Source: Dysgonamonadaceae bacterium (GTDB lineage: Bacteria > Bacteroidota > Bacteroidia > Bacteroidales > Azobacteroidaceae). Taken from it: 64,000 nucleotides of DNA. The translations under genes were made by a program, and so were the position numbers. Below, in pieces: positions 36,564 to 45,839 of this stretch; within the stretch, counting starts at the first letter, position 1, and every line of letters begins with the position of its first letter. The notes under the pieces are model-generated. The model searched no databases. It worked only from the letters and a program-made list of their open reading frames with translations, and was not told the DNA's origin. The stretch is taken from the NCBI GenBank assembly GCA_031275735.1, contig JAISOJ010000076.1:1-64000 (forward strand), given 5' to 3'.

Positions 36564-38168
36564 TTACTTGAAAGTCGGCAGTTCCAAGTTTTTGATTTCG
36601 AAATTGCCTTGCGTTATCCAATTTTCTTCTGTTAACTTCACGCCGTTCAAATTGACGTTGTCGAAAAGAAAATTCTTCATAATATAATCGTCTGAAACAC
36701 CATTGATGTAATTGTTTGATCCCAGCGCTTTGTTCATCAACACAGTCCAATTCCTCATCGTTAAGCCGTCAACAAAAGCGGGAGTAATTACTCCGGAAAT
36801 GGGTTGTTCGGGCGAAATACGCCAGATTAGACGCACAGGAGTCTCGGTTACCAGATCCTCAATAGTCATATTCTTTTGCCAGCAATTTGAATTAGCATTA
36901 GCATAACGATTACCCACAAAACTGAGTACGCCCCGGTTGGTCGCCGAATTGTTCCATTCGGCATGTAGCAAATCGACCCTTTTGATTGTTACGCCGGTTG
37001 CCTGTGCGCCATCCCAACCCATTTGGATAGCGCCTCCATTGTTCAATTGCCAGAGTACCATATCCTCAACGGTGATATTGTCGCGATAAACTTTGATGTT
37101 GTCATCGTTTGCCCAACAGAAACAGTTTTTGATCGTCGAGCCGGCAAAAACGGCAATACCGTCGCAGTTATAAATCCAACCGCCGATCACTTTAGTCCAA
37201 GAAACAAGGTTATTGCGCCCAATCAGCCGGATGGCAAAGTATTTAGGATCAGCTACAGTGATTCCTTCAACAGTAATCCTGTTGGCAGCCGTGCTGCCGT
37301 CCTGAGGCGTACCTATGCAATAGGCTTCGCGATATTTCAAATGTCCGGAGGAGAGTGTCCCGCGACCGAATATTTTTACATCTGTATTACTGCGAGTTCC
37401 CGAAACGTGAATTGCACCATAAACCCATGCGCTACCTTCAAGATAGATATTTTTAATATTTGCCGGCACTGCATAAACGCCAATATCATGAACGCCTGCC
37501 TTAAAATAGAGACCCGATTTATCCTCAGGTACGGCTGCAATACTTGAAGCCGTAGCGTGATCCAAAACAGCGTATGAATCGTCATGCGCCGGATCCGGCA
37601 CGTTAGTTTCTATTGGGTTAGCAAAAATCATCAGTCCGTTCTTGTAACCATTAGTCCCAATTTCTACTGAACATTGTCCGGGTTTAGTCATTGTAAAGGT
37701 TACAAGATTACCATTTTTTATAGAGGGCATAATACCATAGCGGGTAGGCAATACCCTAACATTAAAAGCATCCATTGGTACTTTCTCTGTATCAATCACT
37801 TTTACCTCTATTGTTATAGACCCTGCAAAGGAAAAATTGCTCCAACTGATGCTTCGACCTTGAAACATTCCCAACGGATTAGTATCCGTAGGAGTCATGT
37901 CCATATAACCCGCCTCGTATACGGGGCAGGCGTTCTGGAAAACGGGAATACGAATTCGTTGCGATCCTTGTATCAGCGTTACTTCATAGATGGAGGATTG
38001 TGATACTCCGGGAAATCCTGCAGGATCATTATAAATAGCCACTGTCGATTCCGAATCGCCTGCCGAAGAATCATTTGAATATGGATTATCTAAAGGAGGA
38101 TAATCCATATTTTCATTGCACCCCACAGCCACTATCATTATTAAAATGTATTTTAATATATTTTTCAT
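36564..38168 (-). CDS. Parallel beta-helix glycoside hydrolase, GH49/GH28-like
   Basis: 534 residues with a lipoprotein signal (IMIVAVGCNEN). Residues 40-200 form a beta-sandwich domain. The beta-helix follows, with CIGTPQDGS, NCDGIAVFAG and CWANDDNIKVYRDNITVEDM. The NCDGI and DDNIKVY elements recall the acidic active sites of dextranase-like (GH49) and polygalacturonase-like (GH28) enzymes. The exact family and glycan are uncertain. It lies between the DUF1735 and BACON genes within the same operon and is the clearest glycan-cleaving candidate there. Confidence 0.7.
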   Translation of the reverse strand: MKNILKYILIMIVAVGCNENMDYPPLDNPYSNDSSAGDSESTVAIYNDPAGFPGVSQSSIYEVTLIQGSQRIRIPVFQNACPVYEAGYMDMTPTDTNPLGMFQGRSISWSNFSFAGSITIEVKVIDTEKVPMDAFNVRVLPTRYGIMPSIKNGNLVTFTMTKPGQCSVEIGTNGYKNGLMIFANPIETNVPDPAHDDSYAVLDHATASSIAAVPEDKSGLYFKAGVHDIGVYAVPANIKNIYLEGSAWVYGAIHVSGTRSNTDVKIFGRGTLSSGHLKYREAYCIGTPQDGSTAANRITVEGITVADPKYFAIRLIGRNNLVSWTKVIGGWIYNCDGIAVFAGSTIKNCFCWANDDNIKVYRDNITVEDMVLWQLNNGGAIQMGWDGAQATGVTIKRVDLLHAEWNNSATNRGVLSFVGNRYANANSNCWQKNMTIEDLVTETPVRLIWRISPEQPISGVITPAFVDGLTMRNWTVLMNKALGSNNYINGVSDDYIMKNFLFDNVNLNGVKLTEENWITQGNFEIKNLELPTFK

Positions 38169-38194
38169 ATTGTTAAAAATTATAAAAACATTTT

Positions 38195-39244
38195 TTATCT
38201 TGAAGTAACAATTGTTGGACGAACATCTTCATAGACAATTCCTCTATCACGAAATACCAGCGTATCGCTTACTTCACAGTCGAATGTATTGGCGCCGGAT
38301 GTACGTTTGTAAAAATAGTCGAGATAAATAACGTCTCTTGGAGTGGGTTTTTCCGGAGTTCCGCCCCAGTAGTCTCCATTTTCCTTGTAAAGTCCTGTAC
38401 CATAAATAACCGTTATCGGCGAATTAATAACGGAACTGACTACTATTTCACCTCTATCATTAACGTCGAATCTTAAATAAAATGTTTCGATATCAATACT
38501 CATAGAGGAAGTAACGGCTTTAAGCGAAACCGTTGAAAGTGAAACAACTTCATTCTGTTCTAAATACTGGGCATGATAAATTTTCGTATCCACTATTTCC
38601 CCCATTGGGTTACGCACGGTCAGTCTACCTCTGCGGAGCCATTTGCCATGGTACGGATTGACATATTTTACTCCAAATAAAGTGTAATCTTTGGGTAACA
38701 CTTCCCACTGTGAGGCATCATTGATGTCAGGTGCATCCGACGCATTCGCTACCGGCTGTCCATGCAGTATGTTGTTACCTGGTCCGGTTATCCGTAGTGG
38801 AATAACGTATCTACCTGTAATTGCCAATGAATCTTCGAAAAAATCATCAGTGAGTTGTACCTCAATTAGTCCGTTGAAAGAACCTTTGGGTATTGTTACA
38901 TTCTTTGAAGGATTGAGCGAATAATAATCGGAGGGGAGTATCTTAAGCGTACCGGCGTCGCGCATAAGATGATTATCAGGTACTAATAAGGGATCAACTT
39001 CAAAGTCGACATTCCAGTCGCGGTCGTTATTGTTATAGAAACCGCCTACACTTACCCCTATATGAAACTTGTGTTCTTTTTCGAGAGAATTATCCACTAA
39101 ATCATTACCCAATGAAATAGTACGTATTGGATATTGAATCGGAAAATAGATTGTTTGCTTCTCAAAATTGTCAAATTCAATAGAAGTGTTTTTGCACGAG
39201 AAAGCTGCTGCTGTAAGTAATATTAAAAAAATTAACTTTTTCAT
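38195..39244 (-). CDS. DUF1735-type surface lipoprotein
   Basis: 349 residues from the ATG at 39244; the longer ORF start would overlap the SusD gene and hide the signal. The lipobox is AAAFSCKN. Recognisable blocks are YSLNPSKNVTIPKGSFNGLIEVQLTDDFF and RYVIPLRITG, typical of the DUF1735 domain of BT_3987-like proteins that accompany SusC/SusD pairs. It is probably a surface glycan-binding protein. Confidence 0.85.
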   Translation of the reverse strand: MKKLIFLILLTAAAFSCKNTSIEFDNFEKQTIYFPIQYPIRTISLGNDLVDNSLEKEHKFHIGVSVGGFYNNNDRDWNVDFEVDPLLVPDNHLMRDAGTLKILPSDYYSLNPSKNVTIPKGSFNGLIEVQLTDDFFEDSLAITGRYVIPLRITGPGNNILHGQPVANASDAPDINDASQWEVLPKDYTLFGVKYVNPYHGKWLRRGRLTVRNPMGEIVDTKIYHAQYLEQNEVVSLSTVSLKAVTSSMSIDIETFYLRFDVNDRGEIVVSSVINSPITVIYGTGLYKENGDYWGGTPEKPTPRDVIYLDYFYKRTSGANTFDCEVSDTLVFRDRGIVYEDVRPTIVTSR

Positions 39245-39279
39245 ATCTTTTATCTTCTTTTTATTATCTTTATTTGCGG

Positions 39280-40968
39280 TTACCATCCTTGATTCTGTTC
39301 AAGTCCTTTCAGAACTTCAGTTACGGGTATGGGGCCATAAATCATATAGTCGGCGAAAGGACGCCGCTCAACTACAAAAGAGCTAATTCCTCCTGTAGCT
39401 GTACCTTTGACTTCAGTTTTCATTGCTGCCAGGTCTTTCCATCGGCGTATATCCCAAAAGCGTACATTTTCGAAGCACATTTCCAGACGACGTTCATTTC
39501 GTATAAGTGTTTCAAAATCATCTTTGTTTGTCAAAGAAGCTAAATAGGGATCATTTCCTGTGATACCTGCCGTAACGCGAAGCCGGGCAATGATATCTCT
39601 TGCAGAGTAGGCGTGATTACCTTTGCCGTCGGGCCCCCATGCACGATTTGCAGCCTCGGCATATATCAGATAGGCTTCGGTATAGCGCATCAGATTTACT
39701 GTGTGCAATTGTGGAATTACCGAACCTGATATTACCGAAACGTTTGGATTCATAAACTTTAGCAAGTAATATCCCGAACGTGTCGAACGTTCGGCTATCT
39801 TTCCAATTCCATCTAACGGATCGTCAATGGAGTTTATCGTAACGTCCTTGAAAATAGTCCCATTACAAATAATCCATTTGGCAAGGCGCGGATCTCGGTT
39901 TATGTATGGAGTTGCTTTTATATGTCCCGAAATTAAATTGTCAATGGGATAACCGTTCAGAGACGGAAAGGCATCTATCAGATTCTGCGATGGATTGGTA
40001 TTGCCGTTGCCATTGAGTGAAGGAGGAAAGTTATTTTTTTCCCAACCGCTGATGTTTGTTGCGTCTCTGCGCCAAAGATGATCGGAATTGTCTGTAGACA
40101 GATAATAATCCAGTCGAGTGGGCGATAATGCAGAAACACCTCCGGCAGCATCTATGACCTCCGCAGCGGCATCGGCTGCCGCTGCCCATTTGGAGGCATC
40201 GTCCGTTGGATTGAAAGCAGGACTGGCAGCTTGTAATAAAACACGAGCTTTAATCATTTTTGCTATCCTGCCGCACATTCGATTTTTGAAATTAGGACCA
40301 TAAACGGCATCTTTATTGGCTTTTTCAGGATCGCCCACAGGAGCTGCTGCATAAAGATCTGGAAGTGAATCAACGGCAATCTTGATGTCGGTGAGAATCA
40401 TGTTTATACACTCGTCGAATGATGCTCGATGCAAAGTTGAACTGTTTGATACGAGCGCCATTGGTACCCCAAGCAACGTGCCGGACAAAGCGCCGATACC
40501 CGCATGACTTTGTAGCAATCGACTATAGTAATATGCCCGCAAACCATGTGCTTCGCCTTTGAGCCTGCGGCGAAAATTCTCTTGTAGCCATGTATTCGTC
40601 GGCGACCATACTGTTTGATCTGCAAACTCATCTAAAAAAAGATTGAGATAAGCAATGGCAGAATAACTGTCCCATTGAGAGAAAGGGTTGTAGAATGACG
40701 ACCACTCGCCGTTTGCCGCTCTGCGGAAATCAACAATGTTATCAGACACTTGATTACTTACGGCGTCATCACTGGCAACATCATTCAAGATTAAGTTGTT
40801 GGGAAGACTGTTGTAGGCATTCAACAAAATGCCTTCGGCGTATTTTGCTCTTTTGAGCATATCGTCTTTCATGTAAGCATTATCCATATCGGGGTCAAGA
40901 TAACTGTTGCATCCCCATATAAAAAATACCGGCAGAATCAATGTTGTTTTTATTATATTCTTTTTCAT
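39280..40968 (-). CDS. SusD/RagB-family lipoprotein (second pair)
   Basis: 562 residues from the ATG at 40968. The lipobox is FIWGCNSYL. SusD blocks include AYYYSRLLQSHAGIGALSG, MIKARVLLQAASPAFNP and the C-terminal RNERRLEMCFENVRFWDIRRWK. It caps the partner SusC transporter and binds glycan at the surface. The partner is the gene directly upstream. Confidence 0.93.
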   Translation of the reverse strand: MKKNIIKTTLILPVFFIWGCNSYLDPDMDNAYMKDDMLKRAKYAEGILLNAYNSLPNNLILNDVASDDAVSNQVSDNIVDFRRAANGEWSSFYNPFSQWDSYSAIAYLNLFLDEFADQTVWSPTNTWLQENFRRRLKGEAHGLRAYYYSRLLQSHAGIGALSGTLLGVPMALVSNSSTLHRASFDECINMILTDIKIAVDSLPDLYAAAPVGDPEKANKDAVYGPNFKNRMCGRIAKMIKARVLLQAASPAFNPTDDASKWAAAADAAAEVIDAAGGVSALSPTRLDYYLSTDNSDHLWRRDATNISGWEKNNFPPSLNGNGNTNPSQNLIDAFPSLNGYPIDNLISGHIKATPYINRDPRLAKWIICNGTIFKDVTINSIDDPLDGIGKIAERSTRSGYYLLKFMNPNVSVISGSVIPQLHTVNLMRYTEAYLIYAEAANRAWGPDGKGNHAYSARDIIARLRVTAGITGNDPYLASLTNKDDFETLIRNERRLEMCFENVRFWDIRRWKDLAAMKTEVKGTATGGISSFVVERRPFADYMIYGPIPVTEVLKGLEQNQGW

Positions 40969-40981
40969 ATTTTTAGGCGAT

Positions 40982-43921
40982 TTAGAATTGAGCTTTAATA
41001 CCAATGTAATACCATCTCATTTGTGGTTCTGATCCCACATTGAGTTGTAGGATATCAGCATTTGGGCCTACTTTGAAGAGGTTCTCAGCACGGAGGAATA
41101 TCATGACTTTCTTCATTGCCAAAGCGCTGGCAATATGTTCGTCGAAAGTGTAGGTAAGTTGGATTGCCGGCATCGAAAAGTAGCTTTTGTCACTTACCCA
41201 GAAAGTTGAATTTCGATAGTTGTTTCCAATTTCACTTACGGTCAGACGCGGATAAGCCGCATTAACATCCGGATTATCGCTTGTCCATCGTTCAAGAAGA
41301 TGGGCAGGATATTTTTTCTCACCAGTAATCCAATAGTAATCATTGACGGCAGTACTGCCATCAACGGTTTTACGCCCCAATTGAGCATTAATATATGCCC
41401 AAAGATTGAAATTGCGCCACGAAGTGTTTATTGTAAACGAATAGGCGGAAGTAGGGTGCGATGAACCGATTACAGTTATGTCATTGTCGTCCACCTTCCC
41501 ATCTTTGTTTAAATCAAGATATTTGATATCGCCTGCTCGCACAATTCCGTAAGTAGAATACACGACATTTGTGCGGGGATCATTGATTTGATCAATTTCG
41601 GCTTGAGTATAAAGTCCATCAGCTTGCAAGCCCCATACCGACCATACCGATTTTCCGACGCTCTGCCGGTAGCCCATGCCCGGACCGTAATCGTCTTCAT
41701 TAGTACGAAGTATTTTGGTGGAAGTCCATATTGCATTCAGGCTCGCATCAAGAGTAAATTCTCCGAATTTCTGACGGAAGTTGATTCCTGCCTCGATTCC
41801 TTGTTCACGCCAGCGTCCATAATTATCTGAGGGAATGAAGTTGTCGCCACCCCAATAAGCAGGATAAGAACTCGTAAGGCGTTCAACCATATCATAGCGC
41901 AAATTATTGAAATAATTCGTTTCGACAAAGATTTTGTCTCCTAACAGAGAGGTCTCAAAACCGGCATTAAATTGATTATTTTGAGTAAACGAAAGGTTGG
42001 GATTATTGCCGCTGTTTCGAATCATAATAGCATTAGATCCGGCATTGTCGCCATAATTATACGCCGACCCTGCGGAATAAGTATTTTCGAAGAGATGGTA
42101 GCCGGTATAACCATCGCTACGATCGCTCTTGGTATTGCCAAAGCTTGCTTTAAATTTGAGATAGTCTAAATTGTCAATATTTTTTAAGAGATCCTCTTCA
42201 GTTGCAATCCATGCAAGACCCCAAGCTTGGGCATATCCCCAACGGTTGCCATCTTTCAAATGAGAAGCACCAATATAAGCTGAACTGTATTCGGCAACAT
42301 AACGCTTGTTGTTCATGTAGTTGGAGCGAAAACCGAAGTTCATGTTACGGTCAGTATATATCGTATTATTCTCCTTATAAGTATAATAAATAGAGGTAAG
42401 CTCAACGCTTAGTTCATTATTTCCGGAGAATTTACGGTCATAGCCTAGAATATTCGTCCAACCATAGCGGCGGCAGAAATTAACCCCGGTCATAGTCTGA
42501 TTACCGACGAAGTTATTATTGCCTTCCTTAGCGATTTGGATGCTTCCTTCGTTCCCTGTCTCAGGAATATAAACAGCATACTCATTCTTCTGTGAAGTCG
42601 TGTATCGGTTATAGTGGTCTGTACCGAAATAGGTACGATAGCTCAACCCCTTAGCGATGCTTTTTAAATCCACGTCAATACCTATATTTACATTCATCAG
42701 TCTATCCATTGTACTCGCGTAGCCACCCAGGTAAAGGTCGCCGTATAAATTCTGCCAATTATTTTGTGTGAAGCCCGAAGAGCCTCCCACCAGGTAAGCG
42801 TCATTGATTATTGAATGTTGACTACGGGCTTCATCCACAAGATAAGCGTCTTCCGATCGAATGCGGTCAATGGGGATAAGAGGCGGATAAGCGTTGACCC
42901 GTTCAGAAGTTGTCTGCGTCCAGAAGTTTTGATTTTTCCAAGATGGCCCGTGGTTAGCATTGAAGATAGCTGTGCCGTCGAGAGTTACTTGGATAAAGTC
43001 CGTTACATGAACATCCACTGCGCCATGTACATTGAAGCGGTTGGTCGATTGTTTATCTCCTTCTCCTTCCTTGAGTAGCGACTGTATATTCGTGTAATCG
43101 AGATTGAGGTAATACTGAGCTGTTGAAGTTCCCCCTGTAAATTCTCCCTGAAACTGCTGTTGTGGTTTTAATGAATTGAGTAACTTTTTGTTACGGTAGT
43201 AATCTACATCGGGATATTTAACCGGATCAATGCCGTTACGGGTGTTCTCTATATCATCATAAGAATACTTGCCGGGTTGCCCGTCGTTCTTGAGCGCCTC
43301 GTTGTAGAGGATCATGTAGTCGGCTGCCTTGAGATAATTAGGGTAACTGATAGGCACTCCAATACCACTCTCATAAGTGAAATTCATTTTGCGTTTATTG
43401 GCTTCGCCGCGGCGTGTCTTAATCATTATGATTCCCTTGTCGGCAAGTGCGCCATAGAGCATTTTGGAAGTTGCGTCTTTTAGTACGGTTATTTCCTCTA
43501 TTTCGTCAACGTTGAGCATATCGCTCAGGTTTGCAATAGAACCGTCACGCACTAAACCGTCGATAAGGATGATACTTCCGGCGCCGCGCACATCTGTAGC
43601 AGAAAAGTTTCCCAGACTTTCGGCATTAACCAAAGTCCAAAAGCTACGCCTGTTAAAGATATTTTTGTAATCATCCATCCGGATATTGGAGACTGCTCCA
43701 ACAATGCGTCGTTTGGATTGAGCGCCAAAGGCGACATTTACTTGATCGTTCTTGTCTTCCACGACGGTTATTGTAACGTCTTCAATAGGTACACCCAACT
43801 CATCGGTTACTTTAGCCGCTATTTTATTGTTATCTTCCATATCATTCTGCTGAGCGATTAATAAAACAGGCAATCCCTGTAAAATGAGCGTTATTGCGAT
43901 TATAATATGTAATTTCTTCAT
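40982..43921 (-). CDS. SusC/RagA TonB-dependent transporter (second pair)
   Basis: 979 residues with a signal peptide (LPVLLIAQ). The plug (IILIDGLVRDGSIANLSDML, EEITVLKDATSKMLYGALADKGI) and a long beta-barrel ending GIKAQF are complete. The N-terminal carboxypeptidase-regulatory-like domain, present in the first SusC of the locus, is shortened to about 45 residues here. It transports oligosaccharides across the outer membrane using TonB energy. Confidence 0.92.
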   Translation of the reverse strand: MKKLHIIIAITLILQGLPVLLIAQQNDMEDNNKIAAKVTDELGVPIEDVTITVVEDKNDQVNVAFGAQSKRRIVGAVSNIRMDDYKNIFNRRSFWTLVNAESLGNFSATDVRGAGSIILIDGLVRDGSIANLSDMLNVDEIEEITVLKDATSKMLYGALADKGIIMIKTRRGEANKRKMNFTYESGIGVPISYPNYLKAADYMILYNEALKNDGQPGKYSYDDIENTRNGIDPVKYPDVDYYRNKKLLNSLKPQQQFQGEFTGGTSTAQYYLNLDYTNIQSLLKEGEGDKQSTNRFNVHGAVDVHVTDFIQVTLDGTAIFNANHGPSWKNQNFWTQTTSERVNAYPPLIPIDRIRSEDAYLVDEARSQHSIINDAYLVGGSSGFTQNNWQNLYGDLYLGGYASTMDRLMNVNIGIDVDLKSIAKGLSYRTYFGTDHYNRYTTSQKNEYAVYIPETGNEGSIQIAKEGNNNFVGNQTMTGVNFCRRYGWTNILGYDRKFSGNNELSVELTSIYYTYKENNTIYTDRNMNFGFRSNYMNNKRYVAEYSSAYIGASHLKDGNRWGYAQAWGLAWIATEEDLLKNIDNLDYLKFKASFGNTKSDRSDGYTGYHLFENTYSAGSAYNYGDNAGSNAIMIRNSGNNPNLSFTQNNQFNAGFETSLLGDKIFVETNYFNNLRYDMVERLTSSYPAYWGGDNFIPSDNYGRWREQGIEAGINFRQKFGEFTLDASLNAIWTSTKILRTNEDDYGPGMGYRQSVGKSVWSVWGLQADGLYTQAEIDQINDPRTNVVYSTYGIVRAGDIKYLDLNKDGKVDDNDITVIGSSHPTSAYSFTINTSWRNFNLWAYINAQLGRKTVDGSTAVNDYYWITGEKKYPAHLLERWTSDNPDVNAAYPRLTVSEIGNNYRNSTFWVSDKSYFSMPAIQLTYTFDEHIASALAMKKVMIFLRAENLFKVGPNADILQLNVGSEPQMRWYYIGIKAQF

Positions 43922-43940
43922 GATTATTTATTTTTACAAG

Positions 43941-45830
43941 TTACCATCCCTGATTTTGCTTAAAGTCTTCGTACTGATTAACCAGCGATCTTTTGAACGG
44001 AAACCAGTAATGTTTCCCTTCTTCAAATTGTCCTTCAAAAAGTAACGTTTCGTTACAAACAGAGTGTTCCTGATTGAATTGATGTTCATAACGCCGTTTA
44101 TACTGCGGCAAATGAGATAAATACCAGCGGCGAAGATCAACAAAACGTTGTCCTTCAAAAGCCAGTTCCACGCTGCGCTCATTACGTATGCGATCTCTGA
44201 AAATTTCCTTACTGGCATAGTATTGCGGTCGCACGTCGGGTAGCGACTCATTTCCGTAAACTTGCTCGGCGGCTGTCAGATCTTCACTTACAGGGAGTTT
44301 CACTCTGCGATGAAGAATATTAATGGCTTCCAATGCAGTCAAACCCTGAGCATCAAAATCAGTAGGTGATACGGTAGGACCATAAGCCTCGTTAACAGCT
44401 TCAGCGAAGTTCAGATACATTTCGGCAAGGCGAATATAGGGACAATTAAATCGGAAACTATTATATTCCGCGCCGCCGGCGCCGCCTTCTTTATTATTGA
44501 CTTTGAATGGGATATATTTGCGAATCAAATAACCTGTCTTGGACTGAGGCGAAGCGGCGCTTCCTCTGTCGAGGCCAACAGCAGCGCTACCCCCAACATT
44601 TGTGTAGAGTTGTACATAACTTTCAGCTAAAGGGATACCAACTGGATTATCTACCCATTTTACTCCATCAACTAAGATGGTTTTCCAAAGTCTTGGATCA
44701 CGTTTAGCCCAAGGGATCAGCGGATTGTAATCTCCTGAAGGAGCATCGGCAATAGCGTAACCTGTTGCAGTTTCGTAAAGATCAACAAAATTTGCCGTAG
44801 GTGAAGTTACCACGGAGTTACCGCCAAAGCGTCCACTGTTGTGGAGACGACCTATACCAAAATTGAGTACTTGTGAACTTCCAATGGCTGTTCCGGGTTT
44901 AATCTTTGCAAAAATAGTTTCTGCTGTATAGACGGCTTTTGTTGTCGCAATTGGGCGGCAATCGGCAAACTGGTAAGCGTAGTCGCTCCAGGGGACAAGG
45001 CTGTAAATACCTTTATTTGCTAATTTTATTACTTCGTAAGCAGCTTGGGCAGCCTGTTTGCATAACTCGGTATCATATATGGCATTTTCTGTTTCTAATT
45101 TGGAGGTTAACGGACTTGCCGCATAGAGTAATGCTCTTGATTTAAGAGCAAGCGCTGCTCCTTTGGTTACACGTCCCATGTGGATGGATGGATTCTCCCA
45201 TGCCTCGGGGAGTAATTCGGCTGCTTCCGTCAGATCATTTACTATTTTCATCAATGTTTCCTTAAAGCTTAGGCGCGGAAATTTCATATCTGTTTCCGGA
45301 CTAAAGGCATCAGTGACATAAGGCAATCCGCCCCAATACTTGGCGATTTCGAAGTGATTCCATGCGCGAAAAAATAGCATCTGTCCTTTGAGTCTGTTAG
45401 ATTCTTCCGGTGTAGCATTAGTCAACATATCCAGATTAGCCAATCCGAAATTGCAAGTGCGGATATTAGCCCACCCTTGATCCCACAACCCAAAATGGGC
45501 AGATTGATTGGTTGTTACAAATGGATTCTGATCTAAATTGGAATGTATCCACATATAATTTCCACGGGGAATATTATATCCCGCAGGAAAATCACGATTG
45601 CAGTCCACATCGTCAGCAAAATCAAATGATGAAGTATAAGCCTGTACGTGATAAACGATCAAGCCGTCGCCGTAAAGCACATCAAGGTAGCCTTGAAAAT
45701 TACGATAAGAGCTGAATACTTGCGCGTCGTCAACATCCGAGGCAGGAGTTTTTTCAAGATAACTTTCACAACCGGCTACCGAAGATGACAATGCAATGAT
45801 TGATAGAATTTTTATTATTTTCATGATCAT
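43941..45830 (-). CDS. SusD/RagB-family lipoprotein (first pair)
   Basis: 629 residues. Two ATGs, at 45830 and 45824, are possible; both give a lipoprotein signal (SSVAGCESYL). SusD blocks include FFRAWNHFEIAKYWGGLPYV, ALKSRALLYAASPL and RNERSVELAFEGQRFVDLRRW. It works with the SusC gene that lies 9 nt upstream in the direction of transcription. Confidence 0.94.
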   Translation of the reverse strand: MIMKIIKILSIIALSSSVAGCESYLEKTPASDVDDAQVFSSYRNFQGYLDVLYGDGLIVYHVQAYTSSFDFADDVDCNRDFPAGYNIPRGNYMWIHSNLDQNPFVTTNQSAHFGLWDQGWANIRTCNFGLANLDMLTNATPEESNRLKGQMLFFRAWNHFEIAKYWGGLPYVTDAFSPETDMKFPRLSFKETLMKIVNDLTEAAELLPEAWENPSIHMGRVTKGAALALKSRALLYAASPLTSKLETENAIYDTELCKQAAQAAYEVIKLANKGIYSLVPWSDYAYQFADCRPIATTKAVYTAETIFAKIKPGTAIGSSQVLNFGIGRLHNSGRFGGNSVVTSPTANFVDLYETATGYAIADAPSGDYNPLIPWAKRDPRLWKTILVDGVKWVDNPVGIPLAESYVQLYTNVGGSAAVGLDRGSAASPQSKTGYLIRKYIPFKVNNKEGGAGGAEYNSFRFNCPYIRLAEMYLNFAEAVNEAYGPTVSPTDFDAQGLTALEAINILHRRVKLPVSEDLTAAEQVYGNESLPDVRPQYYASKEIFRDRIRNERSVELAFEGQRFVDLRRWYLSHLPQYKRRYEHQFNQEHSVCNETLLFEGQFEEGKHYWFPFKRSLVNQYEDFKQNQGW

Positions 45831-45839
45831 TTTGTTTTA

